From: Psittacicella hinzii
Lineage (GTDB): Bacteria > Pseudomonadota > Gammaproteobacteria > Enterobacterales > Psittacicellaceae
Direction: 5' to 3'
NCBI RefSeq assembly: GCF_003585935.1
Contig: NZ_NRJG01000001.1
Span: 1 to 40,120, forward strand
DNA length: 40,120 nt
The notes under the pieces: generated by a model
What the model was told of the DNA's origin: nothing
Databases searched by the model: none
What the model saw: the letters and a program-made list of their open reading frames with translations, nothing else
Part shown: positions 1 through 10,500 of the stretch, piece after piece
Layout of the letters: every line of letters begins with the position of its first letter
Numbering within the stretch: position 1 is the stretch's first letter
Position numbers and translations under genes: made by a program

Positions 1-616
1 ATCTAGAGAAGCTAAACTTCGCAATACACAATATTGGAATGCTTTATATGAACTAATGTCTCCTTTAGAAAATCTTGATAAAGATGTGTTAGGTAATGTA
101 AGTATTTCTTGCAGCAAAGGTAAAAAAGATTTACCAGCAAATAAAAGAATATCTGGAAATATCCCGTACCAAGGAGCTAATGGTATAGTTGACTATATCG
201 ATAGTTACACTCATGAAGGTGAGTATTTACTAATAGCACGTATTGGTGCTCCTAGTTTATCTCCTTACTCTATACGTAAATATGCAGGTAGATTTTGGGC
301 AACATCTAATGTGCATATTCTAAAGGTTAAAGAAACTTACAATCTTCAGTTCTTATTTCACTATTTGAGAAGTTTAGATTTTACACCTTACATAAATAAT
401 CCTAATAGTAGAACTTGTTTAAATGAGGGCTCATTATTGAGCATTCCTGTTCCTAAAATCTCCTTAGAGGAGCAAAAACGCATTGCTCATATTCTTGATA
501 CTATCCTCGAACTAAAAGAAACTGTAGAACAAGAAGTTGAACTCCGTAGAAAACAGTTTGAGTACTACAAATACTGGCTATTAAACCCTGAAGGTAAACT
601 CGAAACTATGCCTTAG
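1..616 (+). CDS. hsdS: Type I restriction-modification specificity subunit HsdS, C-terminal part (partial at window edge)
   Basis: HsdS directs a type I restriction-modification complex to its DNA target; each target-recognition domain (TRD) is followed by a conserved helix that spaces the two half-sites. The reading frame is open from base 2, upstream of the first ATG at 56, and reads SREAKLRNTQYWNALYELM, which resembles the conserved helix between the two TRDs. The second TRD follows (roughly codons 20-155, with GNIPYQGANGIVDYID and the IPVPKISLEEQKRIAHILD motif typical of the TRD/helix junction). The terminal helix is ELRRKQFEYYKYWLLNP. The ATG at 56 is therefore not the true start; the first TRD lies left of the window. 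No hsdM or hsdR is adjacent on the visible side. Family assignment is firm; the target sequence cannot be read from the protein. Confidence 0.9.
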   Translation, partial: SREAKLRNTQYWNALYELMSPLENLDKDVLGNVSISCSKGKKDLPANKRISGNIPYQGANGIVDYIDSYTHEGEYLLIARIGAPSLSPYSIRKYAGRFWATSNVHILKVKETYNLQFLFHYLRSLDFTPYINNPNSRTCLNEGSLLSIPVPKISLEEQKRIAHILDTILELKETVEQEVELRRKQFEYYKYWLLNPEGKLETMP

Positions 617-683
617 TTTACGAAAAATACAAATTATTTTTCCGACTACCAAATTGATATTTTCGAGAATCCCTATAACAAAC

Positions 684-733
684 AAAAAAATACTCACCTC
701 TCAATAACAATTACTGAGAGGTGAGTATTTATC
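684..733 (-). terminator. Bidirectional hairpin terminator between hsdS and tsaD
   Basis: A perfect 16-bp stem (688-703 with 715-730) with an 11-nt loop. On the - strand the stem is followed by a run of seven T (684-690), a classic intrinsic terminator for tsaD. On the + strand it can also end hsdS, with a weaker T-rich tail. Confidence 0.88.
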
Positions 734-796
734 TTTATCTATGACTCTTGGCAGAAATACTAATGCTTAGTTTTAGCTAGTCATTTTTCTAACAAT

Positions 797-1930
797 TTAT
801 TTCACTTCATTAGTCGTAGGAGCTTTTAAATCAGCTAGCGACCAACGACTACGTATTTTTTGTGACATATACGGTAAGGCTTGGCTATAAGTAGGTAGTT
901 CCTTACTCTCACCAAATAATTGCATATATTTCGCAAACCCTGCCATAGCAATCATAGCTCCATTATCTACACAAAAACTTGGACGTGCGTAGTATAAACG
1001 TACTCCACGTTGATTGAACTCTTGTCCTAACTCAGCACGTAAAGTTTTATTTGCAGATACACCGCCTACCATTAGAATGTTTTTCACATTCACACCATAA
1101 TCTTGTTTAATTAAATCAACACAACGTTTAATTTTAATTAAAAACGTACGCACAACTGTATTCTCAAAAGCTTTAGCAACATCGGCTTTATCTTGAGTTG
1201 TTAATTCACCGTTGGTACGTTGAGCTGCAATTTCTTGGATTTTATTAAGAGCTGCGGTTTTTAAGCCACTAAAACTTAAATCAACTCCTGGACGATTAAT
1301 CATTGGTGCAGCAAAAGTAAAATCAGGATTGCCACTTTCAGCTAGTTCAGATAACAGACGACCACCTGGATATGGTAAACCTAAAAGCTTAGCGGTTTTA
1401 TCAAAAGCTTCACCAACTGCATCATCGACCGATTGTCCTAATACTACATAATCGTGATAGTCTTTGGCATAGACAAACTGACTATGTCCACCACTAATTA
1501 GTACTCCAAGAAGTGGAAAACTTGGTTTTTCCTCTTCCAAGAAAGGAGCTAGTAAGTGCCCCTCTAAGTGGTTAATCTCAAGAGCTGGAATATTTAAACC
1601 ACGCGCTAAAGTTTTAGCGTAGGTTGCACCTACAAGGAGTGCCCCTATTAACCCAGGTCCGGCTGTATAAGCAATAGCTGTTACTTGCTCTAAAGTAATA
1701 CCCGCTTGTGCTAAAGCATCATCAACTAAGGGTTGTACACGTTTAATATGGTCTCGTGAAGCTAACTCAGGGACTACCCCTCCATAAAGAGCATGCAGAT
1801 CTACTTGCGAGAATAATTGATTAGCAATTAAACCACGAGCACCATTGTAAATAGCAACTCCTGTTTCATCACATGATGATTCAATTGCCAGAATATTAAT
1901 ATGCGCTAGATGCGCTGCTGTTGTTTGCAT
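797..1930 (-). CDS. tsaD: tRNA N6-threonylcarbamoyladenosine transferase TsaD
   Basis: TsaD transfers the threonylcarbamoyl group from TC-AMP to A37 of tRNAs that read ANN codons, working in the cytoplasm with TsaB and TsaE; it is normally essential. The 377-residue product opens with the ASKHA-fold signature ILAIESSCDETGVAIY (residues 13-28). It carries the metal-binding HxxxH pair in NHLEGHLLAP (H121, H125), the ISGGHSQ loop, the AFDKTAKLLGLPYPGG segment and a C-terminal VDNGAMIA motif with the third metal ligand. It has about 11 residues ahead of the usual start; the ATG at 1930 has only a weak AGGT-like ribosome site, so a slightly later start cannot be excluded. It stands alone on the - strand, with its terminator at 684-733. 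Similarity to the Escherichia coli protein is high along the whole length. Confidence 0.97.
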   Translation of the reverse strand: MQTTAAHLAHINILAIESSCDETGVAIYNGARGLIANQLFSQVDLHALYGGVVPELASRDHIKRVQPLVDDALAQAGITLEQVTAIAYTAGPGLIGALLVGATYAKTLARGLNIPALEINHLEGHLLAPFLEEEKPSFPLLGVLISGGHSQFVYAKDYHDYVVLGQSVDDAVGEAFDKTAKLLGLPYPGGRLLSELAESGNPDFTFAAPMINRPGVDLSFSGLKTAALNKIQEIAAQRTNGELTTQDKADVAKAFENTVVRTFLIKIKRCVDLIKQDYGVNVKNILMVGGVSANKTLRAELGQEFNQRGVRLYYARPSFCVDNGAMIAMAGFAKYMQLFGESKELPTYSQALPYMSQKIRSRWSLADLKAPTTNEVK

Positions 1931-2145
1931 AAACTTACCTATTATTAAGTAGTTTACGACTACTTATTTCAATCTTATTTACAAGTTAGTAGTAAAGAAC
2001 TTACCACTAACTACTTTTCGTTTTTGTACAGTTATCTTTGTGTTGTAAGTTCTTTTATTCATACTTACAACTATAAAACTTGTTTAGCATGCTAAAGCCT
2101 ATTTAGCTATGCTAAAACTCATTAATTATTCTAAAAACTTTCTAA

Positions 2146-3126
2146 CTATGCTAAAGCTTGCTTAATCGCTTGCGCCATTACATAAGCTAAAGGTACAGGA
2201 ACAGCATTACCAATCATCTTATAGCCGTCATTTAAGTTCTGATACTTAAAGATGAACGTATCTGGAAATCCTTGAATCCGAGCACATTCACGTACAATTA
2301 GACGACGATATAAGTCTTCGCTTCCTGGAGCAAAAATAAACTTGTCCGTTTCCACTTTAACCATTGGAGGGGCTTGGGGATGTAATTGGCATTGACGTCC
2401 AGATGCTTGTACGGTAAAAGCTGGTTCGTGCCACTGACGCACTCGATTACGACTCATAAACATCGGAGAAAAGCCACCAGTAAAGTACTCATGATTAGGT
2501 ACTTTACATTGCTCTCCTTGAGTTTTATTCTGCGGTAGTGCTGGAATAGCTGTACTTTGTAGATCGGCAATGGCATCACGTAAGGTTAGTTGACGTTCGT
2601 GTGGCACAGGTAACTCAAAATTCTTGATCCCAAGATCTTTTCTAAAACCAATGTAAAACACGCGTAATCTATCTTGCGGTACGCTGTAGTCACTAGCATT
2701 CACCACATGGATACTTACCTGATAACCAGCTTGATCGAATTGCTCGAGGATTTGTTGTACGGCAGTGTTATGGCGTTTTGCCATCATTCCTTTTACGTTT
2801 TCAGCTAGGAAGAATTTGGGTTGTTTATCTTTAAGCACACGGATGTACTCATAGAACAATTGCCCACGTGGATCATCGATACCACGTAAAGCTCCTCCCT
2901 CACTCCATGATTGACATGGAGGTTCACCAATAATGCCATCACAAGCTGGAAACTGTTCTGAACTTATCTTACGAATATCACCTTTAATTAAAGGAGTAGC
3001 ATGATTGGCTTGGTCGGTTGCCCAAATGGTTTTATCATACTCATTAGCAGCAACAATGGTAAAACCTGCTTGCGCAAATCCTAAATCTAAACCACCTGCT
3101 CCAGAAAATAAACTTATTATTTGCAT
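2146..3126 (-). CDS. M.HaeIII-like DNA (cytosine-5) methyltransferase, predicted GGCC specificity
   Basis: Transfers a methyl group from S-adenosylmethionine to C5 of cytosine. All major m5C motifs are present in the 326-residue product: motif [12 protein letters not shown] (7-17), motif IV PPCQ with catalytic Cys71, motif VI ENVKG (109-113), motif VIII QDRLRVF (151-157), and motif [10 protein letters not shown] near the end. From memory the protein follows M.HaeIII of Haemophilus aegyptius (330 residues, catalytic Cys71) almost without gaps, including the recognition-region stretch MSRNRVRQW and [17 protein letters not shown], so GGCC is the inferred target. Motif IV reads GEPPCQ, where I recall GGPPCQ in M.HaeIII; the effect is unknown. 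It lies 13 bp behind a small Xre regulator on the same strand, as in many solitary methyltransferases. No endonuclease gene is adjacent. GGCC sites still occur in the window. Confidence 0.95.
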   Translation of the reverse strand: MQIISLFSGAGGLDLGFAQAGFTIVAANEYDKTIWATDQANHATPLIKGDIRKISSEQFPACDGIIGEPPCQSWSEGGALRGIDDPRGQLFYEYIRVLKDKQPKFFLAENVKGMMAKRHNTAVQQILEQFDQAGYQVSIHVVNASDYSVPQDRLRVFYIGFRKDLGIKNFELPVPHERQLTLRDAIADLQSTAIPALPQNKTQGEQCKVPNHEYFTGGFSPMFMSRNRVRQWHEPAFTVQASGRQCQLHPQAPPMVKVETDKFIFAPGSEDLYRRLIVRECARIQGFPDTFIFKYQNLNDGYKMIGNAVPVPLAYVMAQAIKQALA

Positions 3127-3139
3127 GTTCGCACTCTAA

Positions 3140-3346
3140 TTAAAGGTCAACACATTCTACAATCTCGGCAATATCACATTGTAATACTGCACAAATACGC
3201 ACTAAAACATCGGTTGTAACGTTTTCTCCGTGCTTAAGTTTGTAAAACGTACTTTTACTAATTTTAGCTTTTGCCATTAATTCAGAGTTTTTCATCTCTA
3301 GATCAATGAGCTTTTTAAAAAGCTTTTTGTAACTTAACTTTAACAT
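3140..3346 (-). CDS. Small Xre/Cro-type helix-turn-helix regulator
   Basis: A 68-residue single-domain DNA-binding protein. An HTH_XRE fold spans roughly residues 8-65: MKNSELMAKAKISKSTFYKL is the helix-turn-helix, and VLVRICAVLQCDIAEIVE is the usual closing helix pair. Small regulators of this form commonly sit just upstream of a cytosine methyltransferase and are thought to tune its expression. Here the methyltransferase start lies 13 bp downstream on the same strand, so the two form an operon. The start is supported by AGGAAA five bases before the ATG and a TATAAT box about 45 bp upstream. It resembles C proteins of restriction systems in size, but no endonuclease is present and I see no clear C-box, so that role is only inferred. 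Confidence 0.88.
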   Translation of the reverse strand: MLKLSYKKLFKKLIDLEMKNSELMAKAKISKSTFYKLKHGENVTTDVLVRICAVLQCDIAEIVECVDL

Positions 3347-3390
3347 GCATTTCCTATCACATGTATATGAGGTTAATCTTAGCGCTGCAT

Positions 3391-3396
3391 ATTATA
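3391..3396 (-). promoter_or_regulatory. -10 box of the xre-methyltransferase operon
   Basis: TATAAT on the - strand, about 45 bp before the regulator's ATG. The -35 region is poor (about CTCCTT at 17-bp spacing), which would suit a regulated promoter. Confidence 0.5.
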
Positions 3397-3551
3397 GCAC
3401 GCTCGTCATAGGAAAGGAGCACAGAGTTCTCTTTTCGCGTACTCTTGGTAAAGGTTAGCAGCCTAAAATTCTAATCCATTATTTACAGATTATGTTTTCA
3501 AACTATGTTTTTAAATTATGCTTGTGGCTCGAAGTTGTTAGCAATTGAACC

Positions 3552-3573
3552 GTACCCCAAAAATGATACAAAC
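3552..3573 (+). repeat. 22-bp dispersed sequence resembling an IS3/IS150-type terminal repeat (copy 1)
   Basis: GTACCCCAAAAATGATACAA plus AC, found again without mismatch at 32642-32663 in the same orientation. The form (TGTACCCCAAAAA, then A/T-rich) recalls ends of IS150-group elements, from memory. No transposase lies next to it, so a solo end left by deletion is the likeliest reading. Confidence 0.5.
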
Positions 3574-3582
3574 ATAAGCTCT

Positions 3583-3660
3583 TCATTACTCTAAAAACTT
3601 TCCATTACTTCAAAACCTTCCATTACTACAACTCCACCTCTTACTCCAAAACCATTTCTC
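3583..3660 (+). repeat. Degenerate 17-19 bp tandem repeat
   Basis: About four units built on CATTACTnCAAAAnCTTTC, next to the 33-bp minisatellite. Confidence 0.55.
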
Positions 3661-3778
3661 ACCACAGCTCTTAACACTAGATCCCTCAAGATCACAAATC
3701 AAGAACCCTAAGAAATAAGAGGACAATAGCATTCTTTTCAGACAACTTTTACTCTTACTGCTCCTTGAAGATTCTATT

Positions 3779-4274
3779 GACTCTTAATGCATTCGTTTAC
3801 AGTTTTGCTTTGACTCTTACTATATTCATTTACAGTTCCGCTTTAGACCTTACTGCATTCATTTCCAGTATTGCTTTAGCTGTTACTACATTCGTTTACA
3901 GTTTTAATTTATCTCTTACTGCATTAATTTACAGTTTTACTTTATCTCTTACTGCATTAATTTACAGTTTTACTTTGGCTCTCACTGCATTCATTTCAAG
4001 TTTTGCTTGAGCTCTTACCGCATTAGTTTACAGTTTCGCTTTAGCTCTTACCGCATTCATTTACAGTTTTACTTTAGTTATTACCGCATTCATTTACAGT
4101 TTTACTTTAGTTATTACTGCATTCGTTTACAGTTTTACTTTGTCTCTTACTGCATTCGTTTACAGAATCGCTTTAGTTTTTTCTACATTCGTTTACAGTT
4201 TTGCTTTAACTCTTACTTCATTCATTTACAGTTTTGCTTTGGCTCTTACTGCAATCATTATCAGTATTACTTTA
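3779..4274 (+). repeat. 33-bp minisatellite, about 15 units
   Basis: The unit CTCTTACTGCATTCATTTAC + AGTTTTGCTTTAG occurs about 15 times; I counted 15 copies of the TTTACAGTTTT core or close variants. Units are colinear with mostly single-base differences, and a decayed unit is visible upstream from about 3735. Because 33 is divisible by three and the unit lacks stops in two + frames, two overlapping frames stay open. One would give 11-residue hydrophobic repeats (like LTAFIYSFALA) from a TTG at 3765 to 4328, broken by a single TGA at 4008-4010. There is no ribosome site and I do not call a gene. Confidence 0.9.
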
Positions 4275-4313
4275 GCTTATTGCAGTGGTAGTGCAGTAGC
4301 CCAAAATTTGGAC

Positions 4314-4348
4314 AAAAAAAGGGACTGATAGACTTACGCCTATCAGTC
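4314..4348 (-). terminator. Intrinsic terminator of the large adhesin gene
   Basis: A 9-bp stem (4323-4331 with 4340-4348), followed on the - strand by CC and seven T. It lies 168 nt past the adhesin stop. Bases 4342-4357 match 38748-38763, behind the second adhesin, in 14 of 16 positions. Confidence 0.85.
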
Positions 4349-4368
4349 GTCTTTATTTCGAATAGAGG

Positions 4369-4398
4369 GCATATAGCAAAGTTACCTTTGCTATATGC
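4369..4398. other. Perfect 13-bp hairpin in the adhesin 3' untranslated region
   Basis: Stem GCATATAGCAAAG with its complement and a TTAC loop. It has no T tract, so it may protect or process the 3' end rather than terminate. Confidence 0.7.
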
Positions 4399-4515
4399 TT
4401 GCAACTTAATTACATATGTAACTAACTTCTAACTTGTAACTGTACATCTAACTGTACAGGTTATATGTAACACGCATTTGCTGCTTGCATTGCTGGTTAC
4501 ATGAGCTTGTCTGTA

Positions 4516-7500
4516 CTACTTAGACTTTTTCGAAACTAAATTTTTCAGATAATCCGGGAGGATTTCACAAGCTTGACGGAAGGCTTCGCGATCCTTAGCT
4601 GTGAATTTGTATTTATCTGCAATTTGTTCCCAAGTCATGTTCGCACGGTCAGCATCACTTACTTTATAAGTTGTAAGGATGTCAACGTAAGACAGACTAC
4701 ATGTTGCAATGTTTGAACCAATGTTGATACGACCGTTACCTGCGGTTACGATTTCCCCTTGTTCTTGATCTACAACAATATCTGAACCTGGTGTTAATGG
4801 GTGATCTTTAGCTGTGTACTCTTTCATTTCTGATTCACGAGTATAGCCGTGTACCCAGTTTTCATATCTAGGATCAAACTCTACATTGCCGAACGGATCA
4901 GTACTGCAGAGGTATTTCGTAAATGGATATTCACCTTCGAAGGTAATAGTTGTAGTTACGTTAGCCCAGTCAGAATCATCACCAGTATAAGTAGTGTTAG
5001 TTGTTGTAACACCAGTGTTACCTGTAATGTTTAGACTTGGTGCGTAACCGTCAACTTCGGTTAGATTCACCGTACCGTTACCTGCAGTAATGTTCGTACT
5101 ACCATCCGAGTGAGTTGTAGTTTTCTTCATGTCTACATTATCACCACCAGTAATATGAACTTTTGTACCACTAATGTGTGAACCGTTGTTTGTAGTTACG
5201 TTATGGGTAGCTGTAATATTGGTTGGCTTATCAGTAGATACTACTGTTGAGTTATCAATATTTACATTCGAACCTGTAACTACGGTTTCGTTACTAGTTA
5301 AGTTTGTACCATTAGATAGAGTAACTGTACCTGTACCATTTACGTTAATTGGTTTGTAAAGAGTTAGGTTAGTGTTATCTAAGTTAATAGGTGCATCCGA
5401 ACCACTAGTAGTCACATTAGACCAACCACGATCGTTACCGTGATATTTAGTGTTGGTTAGGTTCACGCCATCACGTGCAGAGATATTTAACCATGGGCTG
5501 TAACCGCTCACGTTAGTTAACTCTACTTTACCTGTAGGTGAAGTGATGTTCGTTTCAGCGTCTTGTCCACCAATAGTTTCGGTCGTAGTGTTACTCATAT
5601 TAACAACTTTATTCGCTGTAATAGAGATGTTGTGACCTTTAATTACTGAACCGTTGGCTGTCGTTACATAATCACCAGTTAAAGTAGTGTTGTCATCAGT
5701 AGATACAATCGTTGAGTTATCAACTGTAATGTTTCTACCGTCTACATGAGTTGAGTTACTGGTTAGATTTGTGCCGTTTGAAAGCGTAATATTATCGTCA
5801 GTCTTAACGTTAATTGGTTTGTATTGACTTAAATTAGTGTTATTTAAGTTAATTGGTGCATCTGGATCGCGAGTTGTTACATTCGCCCAGCCGCCGTCAT
5901 TACCATGGTAATGGGTATTAGTAGTGTTAACTCCCTTGTTACCGTCAATGTTGAGGTAAGGAGAGAAACCTGTAACGTTAGTTAGGTTAACTGTACCATT
6001 ATTCGCAGTAATGTTAGTTGTAGCCTCGTCACCACCAGTTGTAGTAGTTTTGGTGAAGCTCATGTTCACGTTATCACCACCGGTAATCACAATTTCTGTA
6101 CCTGTTAATTCTGTACCATTATCAGTTACTACATTGTGTTTCGCAGTTAAGTTTAGAGGACTATCAGTTGAAGTTACTACTGAGCTATTAACAGTAATGT
6201 TGTCACCAGTTACGGTAGTTTGATTACTTGTTAAGTTTGTTCCATTCGTTAAGGTTGTGTTACCAGTACCTGTTACACGGATTGGTTTGTACTTAGTTAG
6301 GGTAGTGTTATCTAAGGTAATAGGAGAACCTTCACCTGTAGAAGTCACGTTTGCCCAACCAGAGTCGTCACCAGTGTAAGTAGTATTGGTAATAGTTACA
6401 CCTGTGTTACCTGTTACATTTAAACTTGGTGCAAAGCCACCTACGTTAGTTAGATTAACTGTACCATTGCTTGAAGTAACATTCGTACCTACAGAAGAGT
6501 TGGTTGTAGAGTTAGTTACGTTAACTTTATCGTTACCGCTTAATTCTACGTTTGAACCGTTTACTGTAGAGTTGTTCACATTAGTGTTATTACCGCTAAT
6601 GTTGGTTGTTTGGTTCGAAGATACTTTCGCACCATCAACATTAGTGTTGTTACCACTTACGGTCGTGTTGTTACCAGTTACTTCTGAACCATTAGTAACG
6701 TTCGTATTATTGCTCGAAGTAATTTCAGTATCACCATCATTACCGTCAACTGTTGAGTTATCAACCGTTACGTTCGTACCGTTAACTTTAACACCCTCAC
6801 CACTTAATGTAGTGCCGTTGGTTAGAGTTACGTTACCAGTACCATTTACGTTAATTGGTTTGTACTTAGTTAAGCTTGTGTTATCTAAGGTAATCGGAGA
6901 ATCGTCACCTGTAGTTGTTACATTTGCCCAACCAGAGTCATCACCGTTGTAAGTAGTATTGGTAATAGTTACACCTGTGTTACCTGTTACATTTAAGCTT
7001 GGTGCGTAACCTGAAACATTAGTTAGGTTAACTGTACCGTTGCTTGAAGTAACGTTTGTACCTACAGAAGAATTCGTTGTAGAGTTAGTTACGTTAACTT
7101 TATCGTTACCGCTTAATTCTACGTTTGAACCGTTTACTGTAGAGTTGTTCACATTAGTGTTATTACCGCTAATGTTGGTTGTTTGGTTCGAAGATACTTT
7201 CGCACCATCAACATTAGTGTTGTTACCGCTTACGGTCGTATTGTTACCAGTAACTTCAGAGCCGTTAGTAACATTCGTGTTGTTAGTTGAAGTAATTTCA
7301 GTGTTACCATCATTACCATCAACTGTAGAGTTATCAACAGTTACGTTTGTACCGTTAACTTTAACACCCTCACCACTTAATGTAGTGCCATTGGTTAGAG
7401 TAACGTTACCAGTACCATTTACGTTAATTGGTTTGTACTTAGTTAGACTCGTATTTTCTAAGGTAATCGGAGCATCGCTACCTGTAGTAGTTACGTTCGC

Positions 7501-10500
7501 CCAACTTGAGTTGTCACCATGGTAATCAGTACCAGTAATAGTAACACCAGTGTTACCTGTTACATTTAAGCTTGGCGCGTAACCTGAAACATTAGTTAAG
7601 TTTACTGTACCATTGCTTGAAGTAACATTCGTACCCACAGATGAGTTGGTTGTTGAGTTCGTGATATTAACAGAGTTATTACTACTTACATCAATGTTCG
7701 AACCATTCACTGTTGAGTAGTTAACCACCGTAGTGTTACCACTAATATTCGTGTTACCGTTAGATTTAACTGTAGAGTTTTCAACATCGGTATTGTTACC
7801 AGTAATTGTAACTTTATCAGTATCATCGCCACCAACTGTAGAGCCATCTACGTTAGTGTTGTTGCTACTTGTTACCGTGATTTGCTTACCATCAACAGTT
7901 GAACCATTAGTAACGTTTACGTTCTCTTTACCAGTTACATTAGTTGTTTCGTTACCAGTTACAGTTGAGTTATCTACGTTCGTGTTGTTACCACTTACTG
8001 TAGTGTTGTTACCTGTAACTTTAGAGCCGTTAGTAACATTCGTGTTGTTAGTTGAAGTAATTTCAGTGTCACCATCATTACCATCAACTGTAGATTTATC
8101 AACAGTTACGTTTGTACCGTTAACTTTAACGCCTTCACCACTTAGAGTAGTATTAGTTAGAGTAACGTTACCAGTACCATTTACGTTAATTGGTTTGTAC
8201 TTAGTTAGACTCGTATTTTCTAAGGTAATCGGAGCATCGTTACCTGTAGTAGTTACGTTCGCCCAACTTGAGTTGTCACCATGGTAATCAGTACCAGTCA
8301 TAGTAACGCCAGTGTTACCTGTTACGTTTAAGCTTGGTGCGTAACCGGAAACATTCGTTAAGTTTACAGTACCATTGCTTGAAGTAACGTTCGTACCCAC
8401 AGATGAATTCGTTGTTGAGTTCGTGATATTAACAGAGTTATTACCACTTACATCAATGTTCGAACCATTCACTGTTGAGTAGTTAACTACGGTCGTGTTA
8501 CCACTAATATTAGTGTTATCGTTTGATTTAACTGTTGAGTTCTCAACATTGGTATTGTTACCAGTTACAGTTACTTTCTCAGTATTATCACCACCAACGG
8601 TAGAACCATCTACATTAGTGTTGTTATTACTACTTACAGTAACATTTGTACCAGTTACAGTTGAACCGTTAGTTACGTTAACGTTCTCTTTACCAGTTAC
8701 TGAAGTGTTCGTACCAGTTACGGTTGAACTATTAACTTCGGTGTTGTTACCAGTAATGTTTACGTTAGAAGCATCGTCGCCACCAACTTTAGAGCCGTGA
8801 ACATTAGTATTGTTCTCACTGCTTACAGTTACATTTGAACCAGTTACAGTAGAGCCATTAGTAACGTTAACGTTCTCTTTACCAGTTACTGAAGTATTTG
8901 TACCAGTTACGGTTGAACTATTAACCTCAGTATTGTTACCAGTAATGTTTACGTTAGATGCATCGTCACCACCAACTTTAGAACCGTGAACGTTTGTATT
9001 GTTCTCACTGCTTACAGTTACGTTAGTACCTGTTAGAGCAGAACCATTAGTAACGTTTACATTCTCTTTACCAGTTACCGAAGTATTAGTACCAGTTACT
9101 TTCGAGTTATCAACCTCTGTGTTGTTACCGCTAATAGTTACATTAGTTGTGTCATCACCACCAACGGTTGAGTTCGTAACTTCAGTATTGTTACCACCAT
9201 CAACTTTAACTTCATTACCGTCTAGAGTTGTACCAGTAACGCTTACGTTTTCTTTTGCGCTTACGTTAATGATATCGGTTGAAGTTACGCTCGTGTTGTT
9301 CACTGTAACATTAGTACCGCTAACGTTAGTTGGTTTGTCTTTACTGTTAATGGTTGAACCATCAACAGTTACATCCGTACCAACAACATTAACACCTTGA
9401 GCCGTAACGTTTGTACCATTACTAATATTAACTTCAGTTTTGGCAGTTACGTTTACTGGTAAGTAAAGCGTGAGGCTTGTGTTATCTAAAGTAACGCTGC
9501 CGTTGGTTGAAGTTACATATGCATAGTTAGTATCGTTACCATGCCATTCAGCGTTCTTCATGCTTACAGTGTTATTACCTGTAATGTTAAGCGTTACCGC
9601 ATAACCTGAAGAATTCTCAATGATTACATCACCGTTTACCGATTGGATTAAGGTGTCTTGATCCACAGAACGGGTGTATGTACCATTGCTAATTTCAACG
9701 CCGTTTACCCCTTTAATGGTTAGGTTGTTACCGATTACGGTTGAACCATCTTTTAATACTAGTTTGTTACCAGCATAAACTTCAGTGTCGGCTGCAAGAG
9801 AAGTAATGTTTAACGCTCCTAAAGTAGCGTTGTTCTCTGCACGTACTACAGAAGTATTCGCAATTACCGCACTTACGTTCGCTGATTCAATATTCGTTGC
9901 CACAACTGAAGCGTTGTCTTTAGCAACTAGACTCGCATTGTCAAGAATGATTGTCTTATCTGCACCAGCACGTACGGTTACGTTTTCATTAGCAGTGAAG
10001 CTTGTGCCACCTTTTAAGGTTGTATTACCAGTAGTAGCACAGATGTCTACGTTTTGCGCATCACCTGTGGTTGAGTTAATAGTCACTTCTTGACCTTTAA
10101 CGGTAATGTTACCACTCGTAGTGTTAATCGTAGTTTGACTCGTATTAACGTTTTGCACAGCTTGATAGCTTACGTCACCGGTTGCGTTAATGGTTGTTTG
10201 ACTAGTACTAATGTTTTGTTCAGCAGTTAAGGCTACCGAACCATCAGTTGAGGTTAAGCTCGAAACATTGCTTACGTCAATGTTTTTCGCTGAGATTGCT
10301 AAAGCTTTGTTTGCTACAACCTCGGTGTTATTTAAGGTAATGTTCTCACCAATGTTAAAGTTCACTGCGTCTTTTTTAGCGTAGATCTTACCGCTTGTTA
10401 CGGTTAAGTTACCTTGAGTCGCATTGAAGTTTACAGATGAAGTATTTGATTGGTAAGTACCTAATGAAGCTGAGATATTACCTGTAGTTGCGTTAATCTC

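Larger units (their letters stand above)
3347..4515. other. 1.17-kb gene-free interval with repeats and terminators
   Basis: Between the xre start and the large adhesin's stop. In order it holds the xre promoter, a 22-bp sequence repeated at 32642, a degenerate 18-bp repeat (3583-3660), a 33-bp minisatellite (about 3779-4274) and two strong hairpins (4314-4348, 4369-4398). I see no convincing gene. Confidence 0.75.

Noticed and set aside
3765..4328. Possible hydrophobic 11-residue-repeat protein over the minisatellite.
   Set aside because: Two + frames are open simply because the 33-bp unit lacks stops in them; the start would be TTG, a TGA interrupts and no ribosome site exists.
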